From the NCBI RefSeq assembly GCF_016765655.2, contig NZ_CP086106.1, positions 5,850,501 to 5,914,500 of the forward strand: a DNA stretch of 64,000 bases, read 5' to 3'. Below are positions 8,995 through 18,258 of this stretch, piece after piece (positions within the stretch are counted from its first letter, which is position 1; each line of letters starts with the position of its first letter). This stretch comes from Skermanella mucosa (GTDB taxonomy: Bacteria; Pseudomonadota; Alphaproteobacteria; Azospirillales; Azospirillaceae). A program made the position numbers and the translations under genes. Under the pieces are notes generated by a model. It did no database searches. It was not told the origin of the DNA and saw nothing but the letters and a program-made list of their open reading frames with translations.

Positions 8995-9538
8995 GCAGGC
9001 CTGTCGGCAGGCCGTCCATGCTGCGGGCGTTCTTCTCCCGGCGGTAGGCTTCCAGGCCCTCCTCGCCCTTGGCCGCCGCCCAGCGGTCCAGGTTGCGCCG
9101 GTCGTCGCGGTAATCGAACAGCGGCACGCCGTACCCGCAGGAGGTCTGGACCAGATCGACGTCCAGCACGACGATCTGACGGGCGCCGGTGGGCTCCTCC
9201 CCGCCGAACGCCTCGGACAGCATGCGGGAATAGTCGGCACCGCCGCGATGCAGCACCCGGCCCCTGCCGTACAGGCGGAGGATCGAAGGCGCGCCCTCGA
9301 ACGCGCAGAACATGATCGTCAGCCGCCCGTCGGCCAGCAGGTGGGCCGCCGTCTCGTTCCCGCTGCCGGTCTGGTCGATATACGCGACCGCGTTCTCCCC
9401 GAGCACGCGGAAGGCGTTGGCCGGCTTCGGCGACAGGTTGACCCGCGTCCCCTCGGCGGCCGACGCCGTGAAGAAGATGTGCTGCCGCGCGATGAAGTCG
9501 CGGTGCGCGCCGGTGATATGGGGGAACTGCTTTGCCAT
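8969..9538 (-). CDS. Pyridoxamine 5'-phosphate oxidase-family (PPOX) protein
   Basis: A 189-residue FMN-binding split-barrel protein: FFTASAAEGTRVNLSPKP, VAYIDQTGSGNETAAHL and GRLTIMFCAFEGAPSILRLYGRG are the typical PPOX core. The C-terminal 50 residues (CGYGVPLFDYRDDRRNLDRWA) are a common extension in proteobacterial members. These proteins often bind flavin, F420 or haem; the substrate is unknown. It is convergent with the MoeA-PBP gene and overlaps its 3' end by 26 bases. Confidence 0.85.
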   Translation of the reverse strand: MAKQFPHITGAHRDFIARQHIFFTASAAEGTRVNLSPKPANAFRVLGENAVAYIDQTGSGNETAAHLLADGRLTIMFCAFEGAPSILRLYGRGRVLHRGGADYSRMLSEAFGGEEPTGARQIVVLDVDLVQTSCGYGVPLFDYRDDRRNLDRWAAAKGEEGLEAYRREKNARSMDGLPTGLLSGETVPG

Positions 9539-9703
9539 GGTGCCGTCGTGCTCCCGGAGTTCCGGTCACCTTACCGTGTTTCGGGCGCTGTCGAACAGCC
9601 AATCCTCCAGCGCCGGCAAGGCCGTATCCGTCCGCCTCGTGGAGGTCGAAAACCATCATCGGATGCGCGCTCATTATAATTTTCAGGAGAAACTATAGGA
9701 AGC

Positions 9704-10951
9704 TTACGGCGCCACGCGCTCGACCAGGCGGCGCAGGGTGAGGCCCTGGACGATGATGGTGAAGACCACGACCACGTATGTGGCGGCCAGGATGATGGAT
9801 TTTTCCTCGACCTCCGGGATGGAGAGCGCCAGGGCCACCGAGATGCCGCCGCGTAGGCCGCCCCAGGTCAGGATCGGGACGGTGCCCCGGACGAACGGTG
9901 TCCAGCGGTCCAGGACCAGGACCGGCAGGGACACCGACAGGAAGCGGGCGCCCAGCACCAGCGGGACCGCGACCAGCGGCAGCCAGCCGTAGGAGGTGTC
10001 CAGGCGCAGCACCAGCACCTCCAGTCCGATCAGCAGGAACAGGATGGAGTTCAGGATCTCGTCCGCCAAGGTCCAGAAGCCGAACAGGTAGCGCTCGGTC
10101 AGGTCGCTCATGGCATGCCCCGGCCCCCGGTTGCCGATCAGCAGCCCGGCGACCACCACCGCGATCGGCCCGCTCATCTCCAGCCGGGACGCCAGCGCAT
10201 AGGCTCCGGTCACCAGCCCCAGCGAGATCAGCACCTCGACCGAGTAGTTGTCGATCTGCTTCATCGCCTTGTACGCGGCGAAGCCGGCGGCCAGCCCGAG
10301 CGCCGCCCCGCCCAGCGCCTCCAGCGCGAACAGTTCGGCGACGCCGCTGAAGCCGGTGGCGCCGTGGCCGGAGCCGGCCGCCACGGTCAGCGCGATCGTG
10401 AAGATCACGACGCCGACGCCGTCGTTGAACAGGGACTCGCCGGTCATGTCCATCTCCAGCGACTGCGGCACCTCCACCGCCTTCAGGGTGCTCAGCACCG
10501 CCACCGGGTCGGTCGGGCTGATCAGCGCGCCGAACACGAAGCACCAGCTCAGCGGCACCGGAACGCCCAGCAGATCCGAGGCGAACCACAGGCCCACGGC
10601 CACGATCGTGGTCGAGAGCAGCACGCCGAACGTCGCCATGACGCCGACCGCCCAGGCGCGGCTGCGGAGCGCCGACAGGTTGACGTGGAGCGCCCCCGCG
10701 AACAGCAGGAAGGCCAGCATGCCCTCCAGCACCGTCCGCTTGAAATCGACCTGGCGGATGATCCCGGCCAAGTCCTGGTACAGGGCGGTTTCGGGAAAGG
10801 ACAGCTCGACCAGCAGCAGCACGATCGAGGCGGCCAACCCCATGACCAGCAGGCCCACCGTATCCGGCAGTCCGAGGAAGCGGCTGTTGAGCCAGCCGAA
10901 GGCCGCCGTCAGGACGAGCAGCACCGCGATCAGTTCGAAGGGAGAGAGCAT
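9704..10951 (-). CDS. Na+/H+ antiporter, CPA1 (NhaP-like) family
   Basis: A 415-residue integral membrane protein with about 12 transmembrane helices. CPA1 signatures are present: FGALISPTDPVAVLSTLK (the TDP-containing ion site), ESLFNDGVGVVIFTIAL (the ND pair in helix 5/6), and LTWGGLRGGISVALALSIP. It exchanges cytoplasmic Na+ (or K+) for protons across the inner membrane. The gene is monocistronic as far as can be seen, with a 165-bp spacer to the PPOX gene and 107 bp to the SWIM gene. Confidence 0.92.
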   Translation of the reverse strand: MLSPFELIAVLLVLTAAFGWLNSRFLGLPDTVGLLVMGLAASIVLLLVELSFPETALYQDLAGIIRQVDFKRTVLEGMLAFLLFAGALHVNLSALRSRAWAVGVMATFGVLLSTTIVAVGLWFASDLLGVPVPLSWCFVFGALISPTDPVAVLSTLKAVEVPQSLEMDMTGESLFNDGVGVVIFTIALTVAAGSGHGATGFSGVAELFALEALGGAALGLAAGFAAYKAMKQIDNYSVEVLISLGLVTGAYALASRLEMSGPIAVVVAGLLIGNRGPGHAMSDLTERYLFGFWTLADEILNSILFLLIGLEVLVLRLDTSYGWLPLVAVPLVLGARFLSVSLPVLVLDRWTPFVRGTVPILTWGGLRGGISVALALSIPEVEEKSIILAATYVVVVFTIIVQGLTLRRLVERVAP

Positions 10952-11058
10952 CTTTCACCGGGACGGAATGGGAAGGGAAGGAAAGGCTGACGGGACCGTC
11001 TGCCCCTGCTAACCGCCGGAACCCGGAAAACGTCCTCCCGGACCGCTCCCTCCCGCCT

Positions 11059-11895
11059 TCAGGATCCCTCGGCCAGCGTCCGGCCCCGCGCGGCGGCCCG
11101 GTTCACGGCGGCATCCACCCCGTCCAGGAAATCCGCTTCCCCGCGCCAGAACGGCAGGGGACCCAGCGTCGCGGCCAGCACCGTCGGCGCGCCGGGCGGC
11201 GACGCCGCGCCGAACAGGTCGGCGGGGACCGGGCGCCCCTGCCAGAACGCGGCGGCGTCGGCGCGCAGCGGTGCGGGCGGCACCGGCGGCGGCTCCGGCA
11301 CCGCCGTCTCGGCCGGCCCGCCGAGCAGGGCCACGAAGTCGTCGCGCGTGCGTCCGCGCAGGCGGAACAGCAGGAAGGGGTCGGTGTCGAAACTCTCGGC
11401 CAGCAGGTAATAGACCGCCGCCACGTGCTTGCACGGGTTCGACCAGTCGGGGCAGGCACACCGGGTCTCGAGATCGCCAAGCCTCGCCGGGAACAGCGGC
11501 GCGCCGGCCGCCTTGAAAGTGTCCTCCAGGGTTTCCGGCATCTCCCCTCCGATCAGGCGGGCGGCGCTCCAGGTATCCTCCGACACCGCTTCGCCGACCT
11601 TCCGCCATTGGGCGTCGGTCAGCGGCTTCATCCGTATCTCGACCTCGTAGGGCCAGGGGCGCGATCCCTGGACCTTGGCGGCGACCACTCCCGGTTCCAC
11701 CGTGAGGTCGAGCACCTGGCCCTTGCGGGCATAGGTGCGGCCCCGGCCCAGCCGCCCGCCGATGTCGAAGCTCTCCAGCACCTCGATCCAGCGCCGGCCC
11801 CACCAGCTCTCGGCGAAGCCGCCGCGCCTGCTGCGCGCCTTGATCCCGCCCCTGGCCTCGCGCGGGCGGGTCGGTCCCCATTCGTACCAGGACAT
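11059..11895 (-). CDS. SWIM zinc-finger protein
   Basis: A 278-residue protein with the SWIM motif CACPDWSNPCKHVAAVYY (CxCx..CxH), a zinc-binding module that contacts DNA or protein. The N-terminal part (FAESWWGRRWIEVLESF, YARKGQVLDL) is characteristic of bacterial SWIM proteins encoded beside SNF2 ATPases. It follows the SNF2 gene by 15 bp in the same direction, so the two likely form a complex that remodels or translocates on DNA. Its role is unknown. The C-terminal 70 residues are proline/alanine rich. Confidence 0.85.
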   Translation of the reverse strand: MSWYEWGPTRPREARGGIKARSRRGGFAESWWGRRWIEVLESFDIGGRLGRGRTYARKGQVLDLTVEPGVVAAKVQGSRPWPYEVEIRMKPLTDAQWRKVGEAVSEDTWSAARLIGGEMPETLEDTFKAAGAPLFPARLGDLETRCACPDWSNPCKHVAAVYYLLAESFDTDPFLLFRLRGRTRDDFVALLGGPAETAVPEPPPVPPAPLRADAAAFWQGRPVPADLFGAASPPGAPTVLAATLGPLPFWRGEADFLDGVDAAVNRAAARGRTLAEGS

Positions 11896-11910
11896 GACGG
11901 CGCTCCTCCC

Positions 11911-14900
11911 CTATTCCACCGCGTCGCGGCCCAGGCTCAGCAGGTCGCGGAGCCGGGACGTGTCCAGTTCGGTCAGCCAGTCCTCGCCGGCGCCGACGAT
12001 GGACTCCGCGACGCTCCTCTTGGCCTCGATCATCTCGTCGATCTTGTCCTCCAGCGTGCCCGCGCAGAGGAACTTGTGAACCTGCACCCGACGGGTCTGG
12101 CCGATGCGGAAGGCCCGGTCTGTCGCCTGGTTCTCCACGGCCGGGTTCCACCAGCGATCGTAATGGAACACGTGGTTGGCGGCGGTCAGGGTCAGGCCGG
12201 TGCCGCCCGCCTTCAGCGACAGCAGGAAGACCGGCGGCCCGGAACCGTCGCCGGCCTGGAAGCGCTCGACCATGCGGTCGCGCTTCGCCTTGGGCACGCC
12301 GCCGTGCAGGAACGGCACCTCCCGGCCGAACCTGTCCTGAAGATGGCGCTGGATCATCCCGCCCATCTCGGTGAACTGGGTGAAGACCAGCGCCTTCTCC
12401 CCCACGGCCAGCACCTCCTCCATCATCTCGGTCAGCCGGGCCAGCTTGCCGGAGCGGCCCTCGATCGCCGTGTTGTCGCCCAGGAACTGGGCCGGGTGGT
12501 TGCACACCTGCTTCAGCTTCGCCAGGGTCGCCAGCACCAGCCCCTTGCGGCGGATGCCCTCCGCCTTCTCCATCTCCGCCAGGGATTCCTCGACCACGGC
12601 GGCGTAGAGCGACGCCTGCTCCCGGGTCAGGGTGCAGAACACCTTCATCTCCAGCTTTTCCGGCAGGTCGTCGATGATGGAGCGGTCGGTCTTCACCCGG
12701 CGCAGCACGAAAGGGGCGGTCAGGCTTTTCAGCCGCGCCATGGCCTGCTCGTCGCGCCGGGTCTGGATGGGGGTGAAGAAGTTCCGCTTGAAGGCGGCCT
12801 GGGTGCCCAGGAAGCCGGGGTTCAGGAACTCCATCAGCGACCACAGGTCGCCCACGTTGTTCTCCACCGGTGTGCCGGTCAGCGCCACCTTGTACCCCGC
12901 CGGCATCGCGCGGGCGGCCTTCGCCTGCCGGGTCTCGGCGTTCTTGATGTTCTGCGCCTCGTCCAGGATCACCCCCGTCCAGGGGACCGACTTCAGCGCC
13001 TCCGCGTCGCGCTGGAGCAGGGCGTAGCTGGTCACCACGATGTCGTGCTTCAGGCATTGGCGGCGCAGCGCCGCGGCGGTCTTTTCCCGCGCGGCGCCGT
13101 GGTGGATCATCAGCTTCAGGCCGGGCGTGAAGCGGGCCGCCTCCCGATGCCAGTTGCCCACGACCGAGGTCGGGCAGACCAGCAGCACTGTCGGCTTCTT
13201 CTCGGACGTCTCCCGGTCGTGCTGCACCAGGGCCAGCGTCTGGACCGTCTTGCCCAGGCCCATGTCGTCGGCCAGGCAGGCGCCCAGGCCCCAGCGCCGC
13301 AGGAAGGCCAGCCAGGAATAGCCCCGCCCCTGGTAGGGCCGCAGGGTGGCCCGCAGCCCCTCGGGTGCTGCCAGCTCCGCGACCGCCTCCCGGCCGGTCA
13401 GGCGAGCCAGCAGGTCGTCGATCCAGCCCTCGGCGGCGATCCCCTCCACGTCGGCGTCGTCGCCGCCGCCCAGCGCCAGCCTGACAAGATCGCGGACGCT
13501 GGCCTGTTCGCCCCGCCGCTTCAGGCGCGCCGCCGCCTGCCGTATCTCCTCGGCGTCCAGCAGCACCCATTGGCCGCGCACCCGGACCAGCGGCGCCTTC
13601 AGCCGGGCCAGCGCCGCCAGGTCCTTGGCCGAGAGGGTGTGGTCGCCCAGCGCCACTTCCCAGTCGAACTTGACCAGATCGTCCAGGGACAGCCCGCTGC
13701 CGCCCTGCATCTTCGACGGGCGGACCTTGGCACGGGCGCTGATCCGGGTCTTCGTCCCCCGCGCGGTCCACCAGGCCGGCAGCAGCACGCCGAAGCCCGC
13801 CTGTTCCAGTCCCGCGGCAAAGCGGGTCAGGAAATCCACCGCCCCCGCGGCGTCGGTCTCGAAGCCTTCCGGGATGCCGCGCTTCAGGCTGGCCTCGACC
13901 GGCGGGCACAGCCGCCCGGCCTGGCCGAAGCTCAGCAGCAGGAATTCCCGCAGGTCCGCCCCTCCGCCGGTCAGCCGCGCCAGGTCGCCGTCCCCCTTCC
14001 AACCGCCCTTCCACAGGTCGGACGCGGGCACCAGCAGGCTGGGGTCGTCGTGGGGCTGCAGCAGATAACGCACCGTCCACGGGCCGGCGGGGCTGACCAC
14101 GGCGGGGGCGCCGTCTTCGTCGTCGGGGTCGTCCTCGACGGAAACCGGCGGCTCCTCCAGCCGGAAGCACAGCCGGACCGGGCTTGCCGCCGTCAGGGCC
14201 ACCGGCCGGCGCCACTGGGCGAGCCGCGCCTCGAACTCGCGGACCGCAGCCTCGTCGGCAATCACCCGGGCGTCGGCCCCCGTGAGCGCCGCCAGCCAGC
14301 GGTCGTCGAGAGTCTCCCCCGCCGGCTTCGGCGGACCGCCCGGTTCCGCGCGGATCAGGGAATCCGCCACGGCCGCGACGAATTCCGACAGCACCGCCGC
14401 CGGACCGGCGTCGGGCGGTGCCGCGACCGGAACCCCGCCGGAATCCCTGGCCGGACCCACGGCACGGGCCGCGTCGGGCATGCACCGGGCCAGCCGGGCC
14501 AGCGCCTGGGTGTCGCGGCTCAGGAATACGGGGCGCCAGCGGGCGAACACGGCGTCGCCGGCGCGGACCAGGTCGGGAAGCACGGCGCCGCGCGCCGCGA
14601 CCGCTCCGGCGAAGCGCAGGGCCATGGCCCAGTAGGCCAGGTCGGGGCCGGCGAACAGGCCGGGGCCGAAGGTCCCGTCCGCCGGGCATTCGGCGAGCAG
14701 CCGGACGATGTCGCCCGGTTCCAGCGCCAGCGCCACGGTGTCCCAGGGCGCCGGGGCAAGAGGGGTTGCCTCGTCCGGCGGCTCCTCGACCACGGGGCTG
14801 GAGGCCAGCGGCCCGTCCGGCCCCGTGGGCAGCCAGAGCGTCACGCGGCCCACCCCGGCCGCGAGTTCCATGACCTCGGCCAGGTCGTCCAGCGCCTCCG

Positions 14901-15048
14901 CGCCGATGTCGAAGGGATTCGAGGGCGGCCGCGGCTGCTTCGTCCGCCGCCCGCGCGGGGCCGGAAGCGGCACCGCGGCGGACCGCGCGGTCTCGCCCCA
15001 GAGCCAAAGCCGGCCGTCCCGGAATGCGGCATGAAGGAATACGCTCAT
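11911..15048 (-). CDS. SNF2-family (RapA/HepA-like) DEAD/DEAH helicase
   Basis: A 1,045-residue protein. The C-terminal half is a complete SNF2 ATPase: Walker A DDMGLGKTVQTLAL, DEAQ box LDEAQNIKN, GTPVENNVGDLWSL, and helicase C motifs LSLKAGGTGLTLTAANHV and DRAFRIGQTR. The N-terminal ~500 residues carry the SNF2 N-terminal domain seen in bacterial partners of SWIM proteins. The start MSVFLHAAF was chosen because the upstream frame overlaps the neighbouring gene and lacks family similarity. Probably a DNA translocase acting with the SWIM protein; similar pairs are widespread and sometimes lie in defence islands, but nothing here shows that. Confidence 0.92.
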   Translation of the reverse strand: MSVFLHAAFRDGRLWLWGETARSAAVPLPAPRGRRTKQPRPPSNPFDIGAEALDDLAEVMELAAGVGRVTLWLPTGPDGPLASSPVVEEPPDEATPLAPAPWDTVALALEPGDIVRLLAECPADGTFGPGLFAGPDLAYWAMALRFAGAVAARGAVLPDLVRAGDAVFARWRPVFLSRDTQALARLARCMPDAARAVGPARDSGGVPVAAPPDAGPAAVLSEFVAAVADSLIRAEPGGPPKPAGETLDDRWLAALTGADARVIADEAAVREFEARLAQWRRPVALTAASPVRLCFRLEEPPVSVEDDPDDEDGAPAVVSPAGPWTVRYLLQPHDDPSLLVPASDLWKGGWKGDGDLARLTGGGADLREFLLLSFGQAGRLCPPVEASLKRGIPEGFETDAAGAVDFLTRFAAGLEQAGFGVLLPAWWTARGTKTRISARAKVRPSKMQGGSGLSLDDLVKFDWEVALGDHTLSAKDLAALARLKAPLVRVRGQWVLLDAEEIRQAAARLKRRGEQASVRDLVRLALGGGDDADVEGIAAEGWIDDLLARLTGREAVAELAAPEGLRATLRPYQGRGYSWLAFLRRWGLGACLADDMGLGKTVQTLALVQHDRETSEKKPTVLLVCPTSVVGNWHREAARFTPGLKLMIHHGAAREKTAAALRRQCLKHDIVVTSYALLQRDAEALKSVPWTGVILDEAQNIKNAETRQAKAARAMPAGYKVALTGTPVENNVGDLWSLMEFLNPGFLGTQAAFKRNFFTPIQTRRDEQAMARLKSLTAPFVLRRVKTDRSIIDDLPEKLEMKVFCTLTREQASLYAAVVEESLAEMEKAEGIRRKGLVLATLAKLKQVCNHPAQFLGDNTAIEGRSGKLARLTEMMEEVLAVGEKALVFTQFTEMGGMIQRHLQDRFGREVPFLHGGVPKAKRDRMVERFQAGDGSGPPVFLLSLKAGGTGLTLTAANHVFHYDRWWNPAVENQATDRAFRIGQTRRVQVHKFLCAGTLEDKIDEMIEAKRSVAESIVGAGEDWLTELDTSRLRDLLSLGRDAVE

Positions 15049-15074
15049 GGCGCGACCATAGCCGTCATCGCCGG

Positions 15075-15452
15075 TCAGATCATCCTCTGGCCGAACAGGT
15101 CCTCCTCGATCAACCCGATCTCCTCCGTCAGGTCGAAATACCGGGCGGTCCAGGCCTCGTCGCCCCGCTTGCAGCCGTGCTCGTTGACCTCGCAGGTGTG
15201 GGCCGTGCAGATCGGGCGCAGGTGCGGGGCGACGGTGCAGCCGCGCGGCCCCATGAAAGGCAGGGCGGGATGCCAAGTCGGCTCCAGCCTCTCGCCCCAA
15301 TATTCCAGCGCGAAGTCGCGCGTCAGGTCGCAATACATCGGCGCGCAGCAGGACAGCGGCTTGGCGCATCGGCTGCCGGCGCATTCGGGTTCGGTGTGGG
15401 CGGCCAGTTCGGCATAGAGCACGATCAGGCGCTGCCGCGGATCGTCGGGCAT
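15075..15452 (-). CDS. Cysteine-rich protein of unknown function
   Basis: A 125-residue soluble protein with eight cysteines, grouped as ECAGSRCAKPLSCCAPMYC near residues 18-36 and CTVAPHLRPICTAHTCEVNEHGC near 72-94. The pattern suggests a metal or FeS site, loosely like YkgJ-type zinc/iron-chelating proteins, but I do not recognise the family with certainty. It lies 26 bp upstream of the SNF2 gene in the same direction and may be its operon leader. Confidence 0.65.
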   Translation of the reverse strand: MPDDPRQRLIVLYAELAAHTEPECAGSRCAKPLSCCAPMYCDLTRDFALEYWGERLEPTWHPALPFMGPRGCTVAPHLRPICTAHTCEVNEHGCKRGDEAWTARYFDLTEEIGLIEEDLFGQRMI

Positions 15453-15668
15453 CTGCCTGTTCCTGGAAGCGGTTCCCGATGGTGCGGCGGCGGCACGCCG
15501 GAATCAAGACCCTCCTGCCCGATCTATCGGGGCATCCGGCTGAATCCGGTCAACCCTTCTGTAAGGCAACCCAACGAATGCCCATCTGTTAATAGATGTA
15601 ACTGTCTAAAAGCGGAACCGGCGCCCGCCGTCGCGACCGCTCGCCACTCGTCGATGCAAGGAACAGCA

Positions 15669-15890
15669 ATGAAGTCGCAGAAAAGTCAGGTTGGGTCGAT
15701 CAACGATCTCAACGCTCTGGTCGACGAGTATCTCGCCAAGGGCAACAAGATCACCCAGTGCCCGCCCGGTCCGTCGGAAGAAGTCGTCTACAAGAACCAG
15801 TACCGCAAGCGCCCCAAGAAGCCCGACGCCGCGGCCGCGCCGGCCGAGGCGCCCGCCGAGAAGACCGACGCGCCGACCGCGTCGGAGTAA
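15669..15890 (+). CDS. Small conserved-looking protein, unknown function
   Basis: A 73-residue protein. The first ~50 residues look folded (SINDLNALVDEYLAKGNKITQCPPGPSEEVVYK); the last 25 are an Ala/Pro/Glu-rich tail. The motif ITQCPPG is reminiscent of short proteins seen in Azospirillaceae, but no function is known to me. ATG at 15669 follows GGAACAGCA, a usable ribosome site. The gene stands alone between divergent and convergent neighbours. Confidence 0.65.
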   Translation: MKSQKSQVGSINDLNALVDEYLAKGNKITQCPPGPSEEVVYKNQYRKRPKKPDAAAAPAEAPAEKTDAPTASE

Positions 15891-15913
15891 CAGAACCCGC
15901 TCCGGCACCCCCA

Positions 15914-15930
15914 GCGGGGCTCAGCCCCGC
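15914..15930. terminator. Hairpin between two convergent genes
   Basis: GCGGGGC-TCA-GCCCCGC, a perfect seven-pair GC stem; the loop is the stop codon of the minus-strand gene at 15921. No U-tract follows on either strand, so it may only help termination or stabilise mRNA ends. Confidence 0.4.
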
Positions 15931-16244
15931 CGGGCCGTGTCGATGATTTCCGCCATCAGGTCGCGGGCATCCTTCAGCCGCTCGTGGTTCAGCCCTACCA
16001 CCGGGAAGCTCCCCGAGGTCATCACGCTGACCACGGCGTTGACATGGTCCAGGTGCTCGTCCAGGTCCGGCGACGGTCCTTGCCTCCGGCGCTCGTGGAT
16101 CAGGTGGTCGCGCATCGCGACCAGGCAGCGCAGCACCTCCACGACCTCCTCGTGGTGCTGCTCCGGCCTCTCGGCCAGGACCCGGTCCAGCATTTCCAGG
16201 GCCTTGCCGCAGCCGTGCCGCTCGATCACCTCGGGCCCGATCAT
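15921..16244 (-). CDS. Small all-helical protein at the end of the formate dehydrogenase operon
   Basis: A 107-residue protein predicted to be mostly alpha-helical (MIGPEVIERHGCGKALEML, HHEEVVEVLRCLVAMRDHLI). Its ATG overlaps the stop of the NrfD-type gene (ATGA), so it is translationally coupled to the formate dehydrogenase subunits and may assist assembly or electron transfer. The family is not recognised. Confidence 0.65.
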   Translation of the reverse strand: MIGPEVIERHGCGKALEMLDRVLAERPEQHHEEVVEVLRCLVAMRDHLIHERRRQGPSPDLDEHLDHVNAVVSVMTSGSFPVVGLNHERLKDARDLMAEIIDTARRG

Positions 16245-17353
16245 GGCAGCCGCCTCGCGCCGCGCGCGGCGAGATCGCGGTCGACGCGGCGGCGCGGGGA
16301 AGTCCCCTCCGGTTCCCGCCGGGTCAGGCGGAAATACTCGTCCGGGCGCTCCGCCGACCGGTTGCCGGCCTGGAAGACGGCCTGGCGCATGACCATCCCC
16401 CCCGCCAGGATCGCGAGCGAGCCCAGCACCGAAAGCCCCCGGCTCGGCCGCTTCGACAGCGCGTTGACCGCGTGGCAGGCCAGCGGCACGCCCAGGCCCA
16501 GCGCCAGCGCCCCGGCCTTGTATCCGGCGCCGATCGGCCCCTCGCGCAGGGGCTGGCCGACGCCGGCCTCGCGCTGGCGGCGCTCCGCCACGGCCGAGGC
16601 CACCAGTTCCCCGGCGGCGGCGATGGCGGCGAGGCCGTCCAGCCGCCGGCAGTTCCCGGGATCGCCCGCGACCTGCTCGCCGAGGGACAGGGCCGCCGCG
16701 GCCGTCGCCATGGCCGAGGTGCCGAACTGCACCGCCATGGCGCGGGGCGCGGCCGCCCACAGGGGCGTGCTGGTGGCGCTGAGCAGCGCCGCGGTGTAGG
16801 TGCTCATTCCGGCACCCAGGAAGGCGGCCGGGACCTGCGCCATGTCGGCCGCGCGCCGAAGACCGGACCGGCTGCCGTCCCGCCGCCGCTCGCCGGCCAT
16901 GTGGCCCAGGGCGGTCAGGCCGCTGGCGAGGCCGAACCCGGTCAGGATGTAGGACCCGAACGACATGGGCGAACTGGTCCGGTAGATCCGCAGCATGTTG
17001 TAGAATCGCTCGGGCGTCTTCAGGTCGGCGATCAGCAGCGGCGGCCCGGCCAGCGCGCCGGCCAGCGCCAGATAGCGCCCGTTGCGCACGATCGTCTCGT
17101 CCCGCCCGTCGCCCAGCCGGTCGGCGAGCGTCGCGACGATCTGCGACGATCCCGCGATGCCGGCGATATAGACATAGGCGGCGATCTTCCAGTCGAACGG
17201 GCTCGGCTTCAGGGACGCCTGGCCGTAATAGGTCTCGCCCTTCCAGTCCTTCGCCATAGCATCGGGCGCCATCGCATCGGGCGCCATCGCATCGGGCGCC
17301 ATCGCATCGGGCGCCATCGCATCGGGCGCCATCGCATCGGGAACCGCGTTCAT
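16241..17353 (-). CDS. nrfD: NrfD/PsrC-type membrane anchor of formate dehydrogenase
   Basis: A 370-residue membrane protein with about eight to nine hydrophobic segments. PERFYNMLRIYRTSSPMSFGSYIL and the following helices match NrfD/PsrC quinone-reactive subunits. It should pass electrons from the FeS beta subunit to the quinone pool, replacing the cytochrome b556 gamma subunit of FdnGHI. Start and stop codons overlap its neighbours by ATGA on both sides, indicating tight coupling. The N-terminus carries six PDAMA repeats ahead of the conserved WKGETYYGQASLKPSPFDWK. Confidence 0.85.
   Translation of the reverse strand: MNAVPDAMAPDAMAPDAMAPDAMAPDAMAPDAMAKDWKGETYYGQASLKPSPFDWKIAAYVYIAGIAGSSQIVATLADRLGDGRDETIVRNGRYLALAGALAGPPLLIADLKTPERFYNMLRIYRTSSPMSFGSYILTGFGLASGLTALGHMAGERRRDGSRSGLRRAADMAQVPAAFLGAGMSTYTAALLSATSTPLWAAAPRAMAVQFGTSAMATAAAALSLGEQVAGDPGNCRRLDGLAAIAAAGELVASAVAERRQREAGVGQPLREGPIGAGYKAGALALGLGVPLACHAVNALSKRPSRGLSVLGSLAILAGGMVMRQAVFQAGNRSAERPDEYFRLTRREPEGTSPRRRVDRDLAARGARRLP
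17252..17341 (-). repeat. Six 15-bp tandem repeats coding PDAMA
   Basis: Residues 5-34 of the NrfD-type protein are six direct copies of PDAMA, encoded by almost identical 15-base units. The unit contains an in-frame ATG, so each copy offers an alternative start codon. Copy number is likely to vary by slippage. Confidence 0.95.
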
Positions 17354-18258
17354 CGGTCCCCTCCCCGCCCGGCCGACATCAGGGCCGCGGCGGCGAGGGT
17401 CAGCCCGGCCATGGCGGCGAGCCCCGTCAGGAAGCTGGGCCGGACCCGCCCGCTCGCCCGGGTCGGCGCTGCGGGCAGGTTGTAGACCTCCGGCCTGTCG
17501 GTCAGCAGGAAGAAGGCGTTCAGGTGCTTCAGGCCGCCGGTCGCCCCCGGCGTGTCCGGCGCGCCGTAGAGATAGGCGTCGGTGGCGCCCTTCTCGTGAA
17601 GGCTCTCGACCCGCTGCCGGGCGCGGTCGAACAGTTCCTCCACCTCGCCGAACTGGATGCTGTCGGTCGGGCAGGACTTGGCGCAGGCCGGCTCCAGCCC
17701 GCCCTTCAACCGGTCGTAGCACAGCGTGCATTTGTGCGCCTTGCCGTCCGCGGCGCTCAGCTCGACCACGCCGAACGGGCAGGCCGGCACGCAATAGCCG
17801 CAGCCGTTGCAGATATCCTGCTGGACCACCACGGTGTCGAATTCGGTTCGGAAGATCGAGCCGGTCGGGCAGGCTTCCAGGCAGGGAGCGTTGGCGCAGT
17901 GCTTGCACACGTCGCTCATCATCAGCCAGTTGCTCTGGAACGGTGCCATGTCCCGGGCGCGGTCGCCGCCGCTGCCGATCTTCTCGACGAAGGCGACGTG
18001 CCGCCACGTGTCGGCGCCCAGGTCGCCGGTATTGTCGTAGCTGTGCCCGGTCAGGCCCAGGTTGTCGGCCGGCAGCCCGTTCCATTCCTTGCACGCCACC
18101 TCGCAGGCCTTGCAGCCGATGCACAGGGTCGTGTCGGTGAAGAAGCCATAGCTTTTGCCCGGCACGATCTTGGTGCCGCAGGTCAGTTCCGACTCGTCCG
18201 GGATCACCCCGTTCGGGAAGGACTCAGCATAGTCGAGTGCCCGGGGGTGGACGCCCAT
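17350..18258 (-). CDS. fdhB: Formate dehydrogenase beta (4x[4Fe-4S]) subunit
   Basis: A 302-residue ferredoxin-like electron-transfer subunit. Four cysteine clusters are visible: CIGCKACEVACKEW, CKHCANAPCLEACPTGS, CNGCGYCVPACPFGV and CTLCYDRLKGGLEPACAKSC, as in FdnH/FdoH. A single hydrophobic helix near the C-terminus (SFLTGLAAMAGLTLAAAALM) would anchor it in the membrane. It overlaps fdhA and the NrfD-type gene by ATGA junctions, so the three subunits are made together. Confidence 0.93.
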   Translation of the reverse strand: MGVHPRALDYAESFPNGVIPDESELTCGTKIVPGKSYGFFTDTTLCIGCKACEVACKEWNGLPADNLGLTGHSYDNTGDLGADTWRHVAFVEKIGSGGDRARDMAPFQSNWLMMSDVCKHCANAPCLEACPTGSIFRTEFDTVVVQQDICNGCGYCVPACPFGVVELSAADGKAHKCTLCYDRLKGGLEPACAKSCPTDSIQFGEVEELFDRARQRVESLHEKGATDAYLYGAPDTPGATGGLKHLNAFFLLTDRPEVYNLPAAPTRASGRVRPSFLTGLAAMAGLTLAAAALMSAGRGGDR

